Shown: piece by piece, positions 34,605 to 45,446 of the stretch | Position numbering within the stretch: position 1 is the first letter of the stretch | Layout: every line of letters begins with the position of its first letter | Assembly (NCBI GenBank): GCA_039881145.1 | Contig: JAYKKI010000088.1 | Location: forward strand, 1,899,501 to 1,963,500 | Source: Druceiella hillmani | Lineage: Eukaryota > Arthropoda > Insecta > Lepidoptera > Hepialidae | Length of the DNA: 64,000 bases | Direction: 5' to 3' | Notes under the pieces: generated by a model | What the model was told of the DNA's origin: nothing | The model's input: only the letters and a program-made list of their open reading frames with translations | Database searches by the model: none | Program-made: the position numbers and the translations under genes

Positions 34605-35250
34605 CGTTTTGGACCACTTTGGATATTGCTTAATCATATTTGTTCATGTAGCCTAGAAATATTTACAGTATGTCCATCAGATCGCTACAAGCAATGTAAT
34701 GTCGGAAGCTCTTTTTTGTGTAAAAAATTTAAAAAAATACAACCAATAACTAGTGTTTTTTAGGGTTCCGTAGTCAAACTTGGATCACTTTGGATATTGC
34801 TTCATCATATTTATTCATGTAGCCTAGAAATATTTCCAGCAAAAACAAGCAATATGATGTCGAAAGCTCTTTTTTGTGTAAAAACTAAAAAAAAAACAAC
34901 CAATATCTAGTGTTTTTATGGTTCCGTAGTCAAACTTGGATCACTTTGGATATTGCTTCATCATATTTATTCATGTAGCCTAGAAATATTTCAAGCAAAA
35001 ACAAGCAATATGATGTCGAAAGCTCTTTTTTGTGTAAAAACTAAAAAAAAACAACCAATATCTAGTGTTTTTTAGGGTTTCGTAGTCAAACTTGGATCAC
35101 TTTGGATATTGCTTCATCATATTTATTCATGTAGCCTAGAAATATTTCAAGCAAAAACAAGCAATATGACGTCAAAAGCTCTTTTTTGTGTAAAAACTAA
35201 AAAAAACAACCAATATCTAGTGTTTTTTAGGGTTCCGTAGTCAAATACGA
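34605..35250. repeat. 156-bp tandem repeat, ~4 units
   Basis: TGGATCACTTTGGATATTGC recurs at 34781, 34937 and 35093, with a diverged first unit at 34610. Each unit contains TTCATGTAGCCTAGAAATAT, AGCTCTTTTTTGTGTAAAAA, ATATCTAGTGTTTTT and AGGGTTCCGTAGTCAAACTT. The unit includes the end motif of the lepidopteran AGGGTTCCGTAG repeats, so the array may have arisen by amplification of such an end. Confidence 0.9.
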
Positions 35251-36300
35251 AAGTCTTATAATTTCGTTACGTCTTGTGTATCTACGAGTATGTGCGTCTT
35301 CCATACAGTCATAATTTGGACAATTTCAATCTTACACGTATGCCATTTTGTAAGTATATGCTTCAGATAAATATCTAAATTGAAGTGAAAAAAAAATGAT
35401 TTTGTTCATTAAGCAATTAACCTTAAAATAATCTAGACTAACGTACAAGGCCAAAAGGTTTTTTTTTCATTTTTTTGTTTGTTCTTATTAATCTATGCGA
35501 GTATATATGCGATTTTAAAAATTGTATTATAACATTAATCTTCCGGTAAAGGTTACATATCATTGTGCAATTAAAAAGTATGGAGCAGTAACAAAGATGT
35601 ATCAAGAGTCGGAGAATATTGCTCAAAAAGCGTAGGATAGAGAGACCAGCTTATTTGTTGACTGATTGTCCTAAGTATTTCCGTCGATATACCCCCAAAT
35701 CCATTGACCGATATCGGCGAACGGAGCAGAGGAGTTTAGTGACCTCGGCTGAGAACAGCATAATTAAGAAAATTCTATGCGTGTAAACCCGCGGGATACA
35801 GATAGTAAGACAAAGTAAAAATTTTTTAGGTGCATAGTTACGAGTGAAGCTTTTATGTTGAATAAATCTAAAAACAATGAAAAGAAATGGGTATTCCTTT
35901 TAGATGTATTATGACTGATTTTGTAACTTATTGTAGTGAAATTCTTTAAATACAAAAGCAAAAAAATGGCAAGTTAATGAATGGAAATGCGATGTATTCC
36001 CACCCCAATGTGAAAATTTTCCAATGCTTTATGATATCCCCCTTTATTAAGAAATGGGGATATGTATATTTTTCGGTGTACTCTGTTGTGTGGGGATGAA
36101 GTTAGAAACTTTTTTTAAAATTAATGTTTAGGTTCACTTGCCACTTTCAATTTGTTACCCTTATTTTTGAAAAATTACGTCACAAAGTTCTTTGCAATGA
36201 TCCTTTAAATTAAATTACTTATTACTTTTGGAATTATCAAATTTAATAGTTTTGGAATTATCAAAAAAATCTACAAAGCACGAGCAGATCTCACATTACG
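35251..36300. other. No gene seen
   Basis: AT-rich DNA. Open frames of 62 and 65 codons on - show no motif. Confidence 0.45.
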
Positions 36301-36968
36301 AGGGTTCCGCACACATTTGTGTATTTATAAACATTTAATGGTACGTAATATTCCTATTAAACTATTTACAGTATTTAATTTTTTTGAGCGAATGTATATT
36401 GCTTACTGTATCTTTCATAGGGGGATATTGAAAAAAAATTATGTGATGTAACTACAAATTAACGATTTTCGAGTTTTTTTATCTTTACTTGTGCTGTAAG
36501 GCCTTGCTTCTTGACAAATTTCATGTTTGAGGACAATGGGAGGTACACTATAGGTTTTAATTTATTTGCGAATGTCAAAATATGTATCATAAATGGCCGG
36601 AAATAAATATATTACCTACCATATTTTCCACAGGCCCGTGATTAAAATATATTTGTTTTAAGTGATATAACTACAAATTAACGATTTTTTGCCAAATTTT
36701 ATGATTCTTGGTCAACAGGAAGTGCCCTATACGTCTTGATTCACTTGCGAGTGTCAAAATATGTGGCATAAATGAACATATTTTTAGAATTCTTACTTAG
36801 CACCTTGATTTTTTACAGCTTCAAGGGACCGTAGACCTAAGTATTTGATATTAATTTCAACGTGATGCCTCCACAGGTTCCTGAGGAAAAGGGTTTTGAC
36901 AGATAGACAGACGGACAACGAAGTGATCCTATAAGGGTTCCTTTTTTCCTTTTGAGGTACCGAACCCT
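36301..36968 (+). mobile_element. AGGGTTCCGTA-family element, longest copy
   Basis: Starts AGGGTTCCGCACACATTTGT and ends in CCTATAAGGGTTCC, TTTTGAGGTACCGAACCCT, so the ends are imperfect inverted repeats (AGGGTTCCG / CGAACCCT). Before the end it has GACAGATAGACAGACGGACA and ACGAAGTGATCC, the hallmark of a repeat abundant in moths. An internal ACTACAAATTAACGATTTT block occurs twice (near 36451 and 36671), suggesting an internal duplication. Noncoding; likely a nonautonomous DNA element. A related copy is at 57731-58278. Confidence 0.75.
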
Positions 36969-37195
36969 AATAAAGAGACTTAAGTAAAGGAAATTACGTA
37001 CATGTAAATTATTGGACGACTGAGCTTGCCAGTGTACTTAAATTAAATTATATGAATTATTAAAAGGTATTTTGTAATGTTTAATTTAAAAAAAAATGTG
37101 TGTATGCTTATATACAAGTGTTAGAAGTTTCACTTCTATGGGGTAATACAAGAAAAACTTGATTTAGCATGTAAATAATTAATAGAAATAAAATA

Positions 37196-37508
37196 ATAAA
37201 AGGACTGGACCGTGATTATAAATGCGGTTTATAAAATATAAATTCTGGACTGGACCGTGATTATAAATACGGTTTATTAAATATAAATTCTGGACTGGAC
37301 CGTGATTATAAATACGGTTGATAAAATATAAATTCTGGATTGGACCGTGATTATAAATACGGTTTATAAAATATAAATTCTGGACTGGACCGTGATTATA
37401 AATACGGTTTATAAAATATAAATTCTGGACTGGACCGTGATTATAAATACGGTTTATAAAATATAAATTCTGGACTGGACCGTAATTATAAATGCGGTTT
37501 GTAAAGTA
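37196..37508. repeat. 45-bp minisatellite, ~7 units
   Basis: Unit: GGACTGGACCGTGATTATAA, then ATACGGTTTATAAAATATAA and ATTCT. Starts at 37202, 37247, 37292 and so on. Units are nearly identical, so the array is young. Confidence 0.95.
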
Positions 37509-38159
37509 TACAAGAAATATTAAATTTAGTGAAACAATCTAATAAAATTTAATTAATAATGAAAATAAATATGTTGACAATTTATTGTAATTACTTAAAT
37601 ATAATACTAAATACTTATTTAATAAATGATAAAGTAATAATTTTTAATTTGCAATGCAAATAAATACACAGCGAAACTTAATCTCACTTTTAGAAATACA
37701 CTTACAATAAATTTTATTTTTATCACGAATATTCACAATAAATAATAATGTTTTTTATTATATACAGCACTATTAAATTTCGATTATTAAAAAATATTTT
37801 TTAAGATATAACTTAGATTTATATGAATGTAAAACACTTGTTGTGTATTTAAAAATATCTCAATAACTAACATGAATATAGCATCAGTCACTACACGAAT
37901 GTAAATATATTTTTAGTGACCAACTTCATCTCCCGATTTTTGTTGCATCGTGCGCGCTCATCGTGACCAACTTCATACTGTCGATTTTGATTGCATCATG
38001 ACCAACTTCATCCTGGCGCGCATCGTAAAATTTTACTAAAAAGTATAATTTAAAAAAAAAAGACATATTAAAGACGTATCACAATAGCAGGTTCAACTGC
38101 CGGATTAATTCTTATTCAGATGCAATAGACTTTAAGGTCACTTACGACTTACGAAATAT
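37509..38159. other. No gene seen; short GACCAACTTCAT repeats
   Basis: AT-rich. At 37917-38030 the string TGACCAACTTCAT occurs three times with intervening GATTTT-TTGCATC blocks and GCGCGC-containing ends, a small irregular repeat. Confidence 0.55.
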
Positions 38160-38285
38160 ATTAAATATATTTGGCGTTAATTTTGTAGAAATTCACAATT
38201 AAATGAAACTACGTGATGTAGTATTATTTCTACTTTCTTTAAAGTTCTTTACCACGACCTAGGTTTCGCTGTATTACAACATCAA
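38160..38285. mobile_element. Palindromic hammerhead element, copy C (one arm only)
   Basis: Leader TTAAATATATTTGGCGTTAA, then ACAATTAAATGAAACTACGT, CTTTACCACGACCTAGGTTT and CGCTGTATTACAACATC; it then breaks off. The minus-strand hammerhead keeps GAAAC, stem III, the GGTC cleavage site and a pairable stem II, but the CTGANGA strand is destroyed at the break. The right arm is missing. Confidence 0.85.
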
Positions 38286-38415
38286 TCAATCTTTGTTAAT
38301 TACTCGTTTTTAACGTGAAAAAATTGTATACATTTCAAAAATTTTCAGTTTTCTCCGTTTTTTTTGTATATGTAAAGGTACCTTGAAGTATGATGAAAAT
38401 AGCTATATAACTTAA

Positions 38416-38706
38416 AAGATAGTTACATAATTAATCAACAGCGCTATCTGTTTCTATTATTTAAAACCTTTATAAATGTGTAGTTTTGTAATTACGCACT
38501 AGTTGGCGTTGTTTATATTAATTATAATAAAGTTTATTTACGTATTAGTTACTAATACGTAAATATAAATGCTTTAATAAATTAAGAACGATTGTTATAA
38601 TTAATATAAACACCGCCAACTAGTGGAGAATTACAAAACTACACGTTTACAAAGGTTTTAAATAATAGAAACAGATGGCGCTGTCGATTAATTATGTAGC
38701 TATCTT
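38416..38706. mobile_element. Foldback element flanked by TTAA
   Basis: A 291-bp near-palindrome: AAGATAGTTACATAATTAAT on the left mirrors ATTAATTATGTAGCTATCTT on the right. ACAGCGCTATCTGTTTCTAT, GTGTAGTTTTGTAATT, CACTAGTTGGCG and TTTACGTATTAG are all mirrored. TTAA lies at both ends (38412-38415, 38707-38710). A 4-bp TTAA duplication is the signature of piggyBac-type insertion, so this is probably a piggyBac-mobilised MITE, although its ends do not show the usual CCY start. No coding. Confidence 0.8.
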
Positions 38707-38809
38707 TTAACTAATTAAATATTATTAGAATTGAAGAATATTCTCAATGTTGTCTTTTATAGATGTTGTAGATGTAATGCGAGCTTGGATGCTGCATCTT
38801 TGCCATTTT

Positions 38810-38810
<1 letters not shown>

Positions 38811-38876
<66 letters not shown>
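38811..38876. repeat. (TA)n microsatellite
   Basis: About 30 TA dinucleotides. A periodic IY frame on - across it is not a gene. Confidence 0.95.
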
Positions 38877-38877
<1 letters not shown>

Positions 38878-38999
38878 ATTATTTGACTAACATTACGTGT
38901 ACGGATAAAATAATTTGAACGGAAATAGCCAATAGTCGCAAAGTTTAATAGAATCAATGCGAAGACCGCTGGGAAACATCTTAATTTATTACCGCGTAG

Positions 39000-39200
39000 A
39001 GCGTCCATGAAACGGAGCCTCCCAGTCTGACGATAGCGATCACTTATCATCTGACTGAGCCATATCGAATTCTAATAAAGCCAGTCAATACTGGTAGGCA
39101 CTATGGGCGGTGACGTCAGCTGGGACGGGCGCCACGACCTTTGTTTCCTTGTTGCGAAGTCGGACATCAGCATTTCTAATAAGCTGGTGGTTAGCTGCCA
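39000..39200. repeat. GC-rich dispersed repeat, copy 1
   Basis: Contains CCAGTCAATACTGGTAGGCA, then CTATGGGCGGTGACGTCAGC and TGGGACGGGCGCC. It aligns with 62574-62625, where AGTCAATA, AGGC, GCGGTGATGTCAG, GGGCAGGGC appear in the same order and spacing. TGACGTCA is a perfect CREB/ATF-type palindrome here but not in the other copy. More likely a dispersed repeat than an exon. Confidence 0.5.
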
Positions 39201-40084
39201 CTTTGATCAATACTTATGGAAAGCTTCGTGTCAGAGAGTCGTTGATTCGACATTTCTTCTCAAATGAGTGATGAATGCTGACTAAGCCTTTTTTTGCAAT
39301 GCTAGGGCGTCGCCAAAAAAGGATCGCCAAAAAAGATTTCACTTAAAGAATTCAAGGCGTTTGGCCAGAGGGAGAGGTGCTTTGTATAAGTTTTTGAAGT
39401 TTGCGTACAATATATAAATAAAAAATTGGGTGGGGCTGTGTCATGGACACGGCCGTGTGTTGTACGTGAATACGTCTATGTAACGGGTTATATTTTTTAA
39501 ATAAAATATTTTTATTTATGTATTTACGATAAAAGCAAAGAAACAAATAATTATTGTGTTACAATAGCGTTTAGGCCGACATTATATATTTTTGATAATA
39601 TTTTTTTATTCTAACACCTTATTATATTCACTGTCACTACTTTTAACTAATGTTTTATATACAGATCGATAGATTTTGATGACAGCTGACGATTAAAACT
39701 TAAACGAACATCGTTGCAAATCTCGGTACGCAGCAAAATAAGCTCAAAACGGTGGCGCTTCCCCATCCACCGCACGCGATGCGTCACTATTCTCGCTTAT
39801 CGTAATGAATTCCTTGATCCTTTAGCTATCCAGGGGTATAATTTAATGTTTGATGTAGAGAACAGATTCGAAACTGCAACGCCAAACTGTATACCCCGAT
39901 TTTGTTATCATTAGGTTTTTTGGATAACAGGGGTAGTATGGTAGCAAATTTAAAGACGTATTCACGTCAAAATTTTGTGTGATGAGTAATTTATGGAGTT
40001 ATGTGAGTGTCTGCCTGTCTGTTCGAAACTTGGATTTTAATGGTTACGATTTTGAAACTTAAAATTTAATGATTATATTGCCTA
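39201..40084. other. No gene seen
   Basis: Mixed composition without motif. A 66-codon + frame (39714-39914) has nothing recognisable. Confidence 0.4.
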
Positions 40085-40206
40085 TTATATATAAATATCT
40101 TTTTTTCCTTTATGTAATTTAATATATACAATTTATATACATGACAGACTTATTGCTACGAGAGCAATCTCTCACGAGTTGCCAGGAATCGAATTAGGGT
40201 TCCTAG
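40085..40206 (-). mobile_element. Decayed SINE fragment
   Basis: TGACAGACTTATTGCTACGA followed by GAGCAATCTCTCAC and CCAGGAATCGAATTAGGGTT corresponds to the tail and box-B part of the SINEs at 20.2 and 45.3 kb, with the middle deleted. Confidence 0.6.
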
Positions 40207-40749
40207 GGTGGCTTCATTGTGGTGTGTTGGTTTATCAAAGATCGAATGTTTTGTGACAAACTCAAGACACCAAGGCCAAAATATTATATACAAACCCGAT
40301 ATCATTTTTGAAATAACAAAAATGGAAGTGTTCCGTGTGAATGGTGCATCAAGTGGAAACAAACGACATGGAAGATTTAGATTGATGAGTGAAATAATAA
40401 TTTTTATTTTTTATTTATCCATAAAAAGGGTAAAACCCCGAAAATTACTGATCTCAATCTTATCTATAAAAGTGACAATCGGAAAATATTTTGTGTGTAA
40501 AATTATCTTTAGATTGAAGAAGAAAATTGTGTGTCTTCCGAATTTTATAACTTAATTTCCCATTAGTTTTTCACTTGCGGGTTAGTGAGCGTCAGTCTTA
40601 TTTATTCAGTTCAAAATCTTATTTCTTGAATTCGATTGAGCAGAAAATGGTATCGTTAAATACCGACAATATCTTCGTTCACAGTATTTGAGAGTATGGT
40701 CATGGAAAACGCTCTAGAATACTGGATTGTATTTAGAAAATGTCAGCCC
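40207..40749. other. No gene seen
   Basis: A 115-codon + frame (40208-40555) opens across low-complexity AT-rich sequence. Its product (for example FRVNGASSGNKRHGRF) matches nothing known to me, and the overlapping minus frame is equally open. Confidence 0.35.
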
Positions 40750-41205
40750 ATTAAAAATTAAATTAAAAGTTATAAATGGGAGAATGTGTTTGTTTGTCGT
40801 TTCTTTACATCGCATTAAACTAATAATAATTTAAAAGAATTTTTGTACAAAAATAGGTATTGAGTCGGGAAATGATATAGGCCATTTGTTATTGCAAAAA
40901 AATCATTTCCTTAGAAAATTTCTTATTTGAAACTGAAAAAATAGGCAAACGGAATACGGGATTTTTTGAACGTACGCAATATAAAGGAGAACCAGAATAA
41001 CTTTACTCCTTTTACCCTTTAATCCTAAATTTAGTGGGTAATATTTTTATTTGTATTGTCATTTATTTTATAAAGTTGTGAAAATAAAGACATGGAAAAT
41101 GTATTTAATTTAGTTTAATCATTGTAAATGGGGCTACTTGCTTTAATTTCTCCTTTATAAGTTTGTAATTGTAAACACGTGAGCAAAGATGCGGATAAAC
41201 GCTAG
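40750..41205 (+). mobile_element. Helitron-like nonautonomous element, second copy of the 28.6-kb family
   Basis: The end GATGCGGATAAACGCTAG followed by T (CTAG at 41202-41205), plus CATTGTAAATGGGGCTACTT and TTTAATTTCTCCTTTATAAG, matches 28920-29013. The start near AAAGTTATAAATGGGAGAAT with TTGTTTGTCGTTTC is more decayed. Confidence 0.65.
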
Positions 41206-42234
41206 TTTGAAGTAAAATTGTTGCACAAAATGTTTAATTTCCCTACATTTTAATAAGTTAAAATAAATATTTTAAAATTATTTCTGGTTTCGTATGCACC
41301 AATAATACCCATTTTTAATAAGGTCGACGCTACATTTTTGCAGTGAAAAACTTTACTTAAGGAAAATAGTACAACTCCATTAGTTTTTAACATACCGATT
41401 TGAAATAAAAAAGGAAAACTAAAATGCTCAGACTATAACCTCTTTAATATTAAAAAACATCCAAAAATAGGCCTCAAGTAATCCTTGAGAAGGTCTGTAA
41501 AAAGTAAGTATTCTTAGACTTAAAATTTTAGCACAATGTAGTTAAAACACGGAATGAAATGTAAAGAAAATTGTAAAATTGAGAAGACATTTTTATAGAA
41601 AAAAAGTGTACCGAAAATACTTTTCTTTCCAGTTTAATATTTTCATAATTTTTTTTGCCATCTTCATGACAGTATATACTACCTTTAGACAACCATTAGC
41701 ATCCATGAAATTAAAAAAAAAATGTAAGCAACATATTTGTACTTATTAAGATGAAGAACTACTAAGAATACTTGGTAAAAATAACTGAAAAATTTGAACA
41801 ACGCCACCTGGCTGATTTGAAATCGGTTGCTACAATTGAAACGGGAACTAGGTCTGATTAGATAAAAAAAATAGAACCGAATTCAAAGATGGTTAATTGA
41901 AGCAATTATTCTGCTATCCATAGTGGGAGTATTTATAAATCTACTAGGACATGAAAACCGAATACACATTTGGATCCTTTCCAAAGTAGTTAACCTCATA
42001 AGAACAGCTAACTGCATTCAAGTTTAATATTATTAAGCAAATTTAATGGAGGGTCCATAAAATTAATGTTAGCATAAGCCCCAAGTTAGTGTAATGCTGT
42101 TAGATTAAATTTGCAAAAAGCCTGAATTGGTAGCCAAACCAATAGTTAGGTAGGACCAATAATCGTTATTAAATGAATAGAGTTCTGAATTATTAAACGA
42201 ACATACGAGATATTTTCTTGTATTTTTCAATTAG
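41206..42234. other. No gene seen
   Basis: AT-rich DNA with no motif recognised on either strand. Confidence 0.45.
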
Positions 42235-42272
42235 TCTACGGTCATGCTACGACGACGTAGCATGATCGTAGA
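42235..42272. repeat. Hairpin
   Basis: TCTACGGTCATGCTACG and CGTAGCATGATCGTAGA form a 17-bp stem with one mismatch and a short ACGA loop. Isolated; function unknown. Confidence 0.85.
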
Positions 42273-43032
42273 TGGACACGATCGTATTCGTCTACGCCAC
42301 TCCGTAATAGATTCTAGATAGTACTTAAGTACTAATCAATAAGAAATATGCTTTAATATCGTAATATGATTAATTACTAATTAGCAATATATTTAGACTT
42401 GAGTAATATTACTTTAACATACATAAACAACAGTCCGCCGTATAACTTTAATACTAAAATAAACTCAGAAAAACCTCAACAAATTTGTGGTTTCTTTCCA
42501 TCTATTTCTTAGCTACATCACTTAGCAACATTATATTGAAATATAATCTTCTCGCTACTAAATTTGTAGGGTTCTGTAGCCAAACTAGGAATCCTTATAG
42601 TTTTGCAATGTCTATCTGTTTGTCAATCCATTTTATCCACAGGTACAGTCGTTTTACTCGCAAACTATTAGTGTTTAAAGCTAAAATTAGGCAGTGTTAT
42701 ACATATTTATAACTCCTATAAAGGTATAAAATAAAATCTGAAAAAAAAGTTTATTAGGGAATCTCCCTATATGTAAACTGGGGTTGAATTTTTTTTATTA
42801 CCCCATTGTGTGGGGTATCGTTAAATATGTGTTTCAAAATGTTGGGGGTATGTCATAAACATTTTTTTTGAAACGGGAAACGGTTTACGAAATATTAAAT
42901 TTTAAAGTAGTCTTTTTTTAGAGTTACCTGTCTCCACCCCCTGTCAGCTAAACCGCTATTTTTGAATATCGGAAAAGTATTCACAATAGTATATATATAT
43001 ATATGGAAATTAAAAGGAAAATTATCACAGCT
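42273..43032. other. No gene seen; end fragment of a dispersed repeat
   Basis: GTAGGGTTCTGTAGCCAAAC with CTATCTGTTTGTCAATCC at 42568-42635 resembles the AGGGTTCCGTAG repeats. A short ATATATATATAT run is at 42992. Confidence 0.45.
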
Positions 43033-43144
43033 AAGTAGGTTCTACTATTGAATATATTTGGCGTTAATTTTGTAGAAATTAATTATTCACAATTAAATGA
43101 AACTACGTTATGTAGCATTATTTCTACTTTCTTTAAGTTCTTTA

Positions 43145-43185
43145 CCACGACCTAGGTTTCGTTGTATTACAACATCGTCAGGTGG
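43145..43185 (-). ncRNA. Type I hammerhead ribozyme motif (left arm, copy D)
   Basis: On the minus strand: CCAC (stem I), CTGACGA (core, position 7 variable), an extra T, GTTGT-AAT-ACAAC (stem II, 5 bp, 3-base loop), GAAAC, ACC-TA-GGT (minimal stem III), cleavage-site C, then GTGG closing stem I. All invariant core bases are present. The single T between the core and stem II is a bulge relative to the textbook motif. Predicted cleavage is after the C complementary to 43149. Confidence 0.75.
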
Positions 43186-43209
43186 GATATTAAGATCTTT
43201 GCTAATATC

Positions 43210-43250
43210 CCACCTGAAGATGTTGTAATACAACGAAACCTAGGTCGTGG
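43210..43250 (+). ncRNA. Type I hammerhead ribozyme motif (right arm, copy D)
   Basis: CCAC, CTGAAGA, T, GTTGT-AAT-ACAAC, GAAAC, ACC-TA-GGT, C, GTGG in order over 41 nt. Stem I is 4 bp, stem II 5 bp, and stem III 3 bp with a 2-base loop. The stem III strand ACCTAGGT is self-complementary, so two molecules could pair and form a dimeric hammerhead, as known for minimal type I motifs. Predicted cleavage is after C43246. Confidence 0.78.
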
Positions 43251-43324
43251 TAAAGAAATTAAAGAAAGTAGAATAGAGATACTACATCACGTAGTTTCAT
43301 TTAATTGTGAAGTAAGTTCTACTA

Positions 43325-44553
43325 GTTTACGAGTAATTGTCGATCAACTTATGACATGTTGTCGGGTTTGTAAAAAGTCCATAGAAACTCCATTCAAGTG
43401 ACTTATATCAATTGCAGAAACAACTTTGTATTTTAAAACCTTGATTAATTATACCTGGAACAGATATACTAGAAAATAATATTATTTAAATATGAATAAG
43501 ACATTTCTTCGAACTTATTAGGAATTGTAAAATTAAATTAAACAATTGCATTGCTCTGAAAACAAAGTTGGTTTATTTTAGTATTAGTGGTACACATAAG
43601 AATAATTACACAGTTTAACTTAAATAGTACTATACTACCTGAAAATAAAGAAACGATATTTAAAGTTTGTTATTTAAATTGTCAATTCCTTTATATATAT
43701 AATTTGTTTACTATAACCAAACGATCTGAATAATAATGCGAGTTCTGTCAACCAAAAATAATCTGCTTTGCTGACTGAGTTAGCCGCCAATACTCACAGC
43801 GCCATCTATGGAGTACATAAGTATATGGTCACTGTTTACCGACGGAAGAGCGCTGTACCAATTAAAGAAATATAGTTTTTTAAATAAGTACCACGCTTTT
43901 ACTCCTGTGAAACATTTAGCAAGCGATGTATTTAGGTCGTGGAAAATTAATTTTTTTAAAGATTTTAATAGAGATTTTATGTACCCTTAAATGTTTATAA
44001 GCGCTTAAGTATATACGAAACCCTCCTAGTGCGAGTTCTACTCGTACTTGACCTGCTTTTTATTTTCATGTAAAAATATAAACTGCTGACTGACATTGAC
44101 AAATGTTCTATTGTTGTCAAAATGAATGTCTTTTTAGATGTTTTTTGAATTTTTCGTCTCTTTTCTTCGACGACTCTGTCAAACATGCGAGTTTTATAGC
44201 TAAATAATATACCTGTGTATGGAATATATAATGGGAATAACCTGCAATTAGTCTAATTTTAATTTTGCTGCTACAATGAATTTAGTAGAAATAGCATTTA
44301 CAAATTATTCTGAAAAATAACCTGACTTTTCATAAAAAATACAGGATTTCCCATTTCACTGATCTACGATTTATATAAAGCTTTTAGAAATCCATTTTTC
44401 ATTTTCTCTGTATGAGAGTGTTATTTTCATTCTTGCAACACCTGGGTTCAATACTACATAGAAATACGACATGTGTGTAGATAACGAAATATGTATATTA
44501 AATCTATTTAAATTTCGCTGTTTTATAAAAAAATAATGCTGGCTAAATTGCAG
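43325..44553. other. No gene seen; repeat-family fragment
   Basis: At 43960-44060 there is an AGGGTTCCGTA-family piece (CTTAAGTATATACGAAACCC, TCCTAGTGCGAGTTCTACTC). The rest is AT-rich. A 60-codon + frame at 43808-43990 has no motif. Confidence 0.5.
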
Positions 44554-44685
44554 GCAAAATCCAGTTACCTTATTTGGCCTTTGGCCTGGTTATCATATTT
44601 GTTTTTTGGCATAATTATCTTATGTGGCCTTTGGCCTAGTTATCTTATGTAGCCTTTGGCCTAGTTATTTTACGTGGTCTTTAAT
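44554..44685. repeat. ~30-bp tandem repeat, 4 units
   Basis: TTATTTGGCCTTTGGCCTGG, TTATGTGGCCTTTGGCCTAG and variants follow each other. It is followed at 44690-44755 by an inverted repeat (ATTGTAATTAAATAATGTA against ATTTAATTACAAT). Confidence 0.85.
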
Positions 44686-45002
44686 ATTGTAATTAAATAA
44701 TGTATTTTGTTTTGTTTGTTTTTAAACATATCTATATTTTAATATTTAATTACAATTCCAAGCGCCGAGTCCACAATGCTACCAATGTATTAGGAATATT
44801 GGTACCTGTTTGAGATATCTGCGGACATACTTGGAATTTGTTATATATAGATATAGAAAGTATAATTAATTTCAAAACGATAGGGTTGCAAAGAGATTAT
44901 GAATTCCCGTATGTTAATTTATATGGTGAACCTTTTTAACTACAAGGAAATTTTCCCATTTTGAGTAATTGTTTGTATTTACATAGGATTAATTTATTTT
45001 CT
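44686..45002. other. No gene seen
   Basis: AT-rich spacer. Confidence 0.4.
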
Positions 45003-45140
45003 GTGTTCCGTACATAAAAAGGAAAAAGGAACCCTAATAGGAGCATTTCGTTGTATGTCTGTCTGTCTGCCTAGATTCTTTTTCTCAGGAACGCATGGAG
45101 AAATCAATTTAATTTACGGTTAATATAACTCATGTTCGAG
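45003..45140 (-). repeat. End fragment of AGGGTTCCGTA repeat family
   Basis: GTGTTCCGTACATAAAAAGG, AAAAAGGAACCCTAATAGGA, GCATTTCGTTGTATGTCTGT and CTGTCTGCC are the mirror of the end of the copy at 36.3-37.0 kb. Confidence 0.75.
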
Positions 45141-45305
45141 AGCTTTTTAAAGGTGGTAGCACTGCTTTAATTTTTTATAACGTACGATAAGACAGGAAAC
45201 CTAAATAAAACATTTTATCTTGCTAGAAATTATAATCTTTGTTATAATTTTTTTTATGAAAATGTGAGAAATAATGCAAAATATCAAAGCTTATGACCTC
45301 ATTGT

Positions 45306-45443
45306 ATTTTATTTATCAACTTTAATGTATCTAATTGATACATATGGCGGACTTATTACTACGAGACCACTCTCTTACAGTCAACCATAACACCTGTCCA
45401 GCCCCGCTCGACGACGCTCGGGAAACGAACCTGGGTTTCCGCG
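45306..45443 (-). mobile_element. SINE with tRNA-type box B and LINE-shared tail
   Basis: On the minus strand: GCGGAAACCCAGGTTCGTTT (box B), CGAGCGGGGCTGGACAGGTG, TTATGGTTGACTGTAAGAGA, AATAAGTCCGCCATATGTAT and a TAAA-rich tail. Same organisation and same 5' boundary as the copy at 20.2 kb. It directly abuts the start of the 33-bp array. Confidence 0.85.
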
Positions 45444-45446
45444 ATG

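Larger units (their letters stand above)
43048..43309. mobile_element. Palindromic hammerhead element, copy D (most complete)
   Basis: A 262-bp noncoding element: a ~40-nt unpaired leader (TTGAATATATTTGGCGTTAA ...), then ~105-bp arms running from CACAATTAAATG (43088) to CATTTAATTGTG (43309), with the centre near 43198 at AAGATCTTTGC. It is flanked by a 15-bp direct repeat, AAGTAGGTTCTACTA at 43033-43047 and AAGTAAGTTCTACTA at 43310-43324 (14 of 15). Each arm has an intact hammerhead motif, one on each strand. A 79-codon frame read across the element is not a gene. A likely nonautonomous relative of Penelope-like or retrozyme elements; no helper is in the window. Confidence 0.9.

Noticed and set aside
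43162..43401. 79-codon + frame (NIPPEDVVIQRNLGRGKEIKE...)
   Set aside because: It reads straight through the hammerhead element and its flank; the coding appearance comes from the palindrome.
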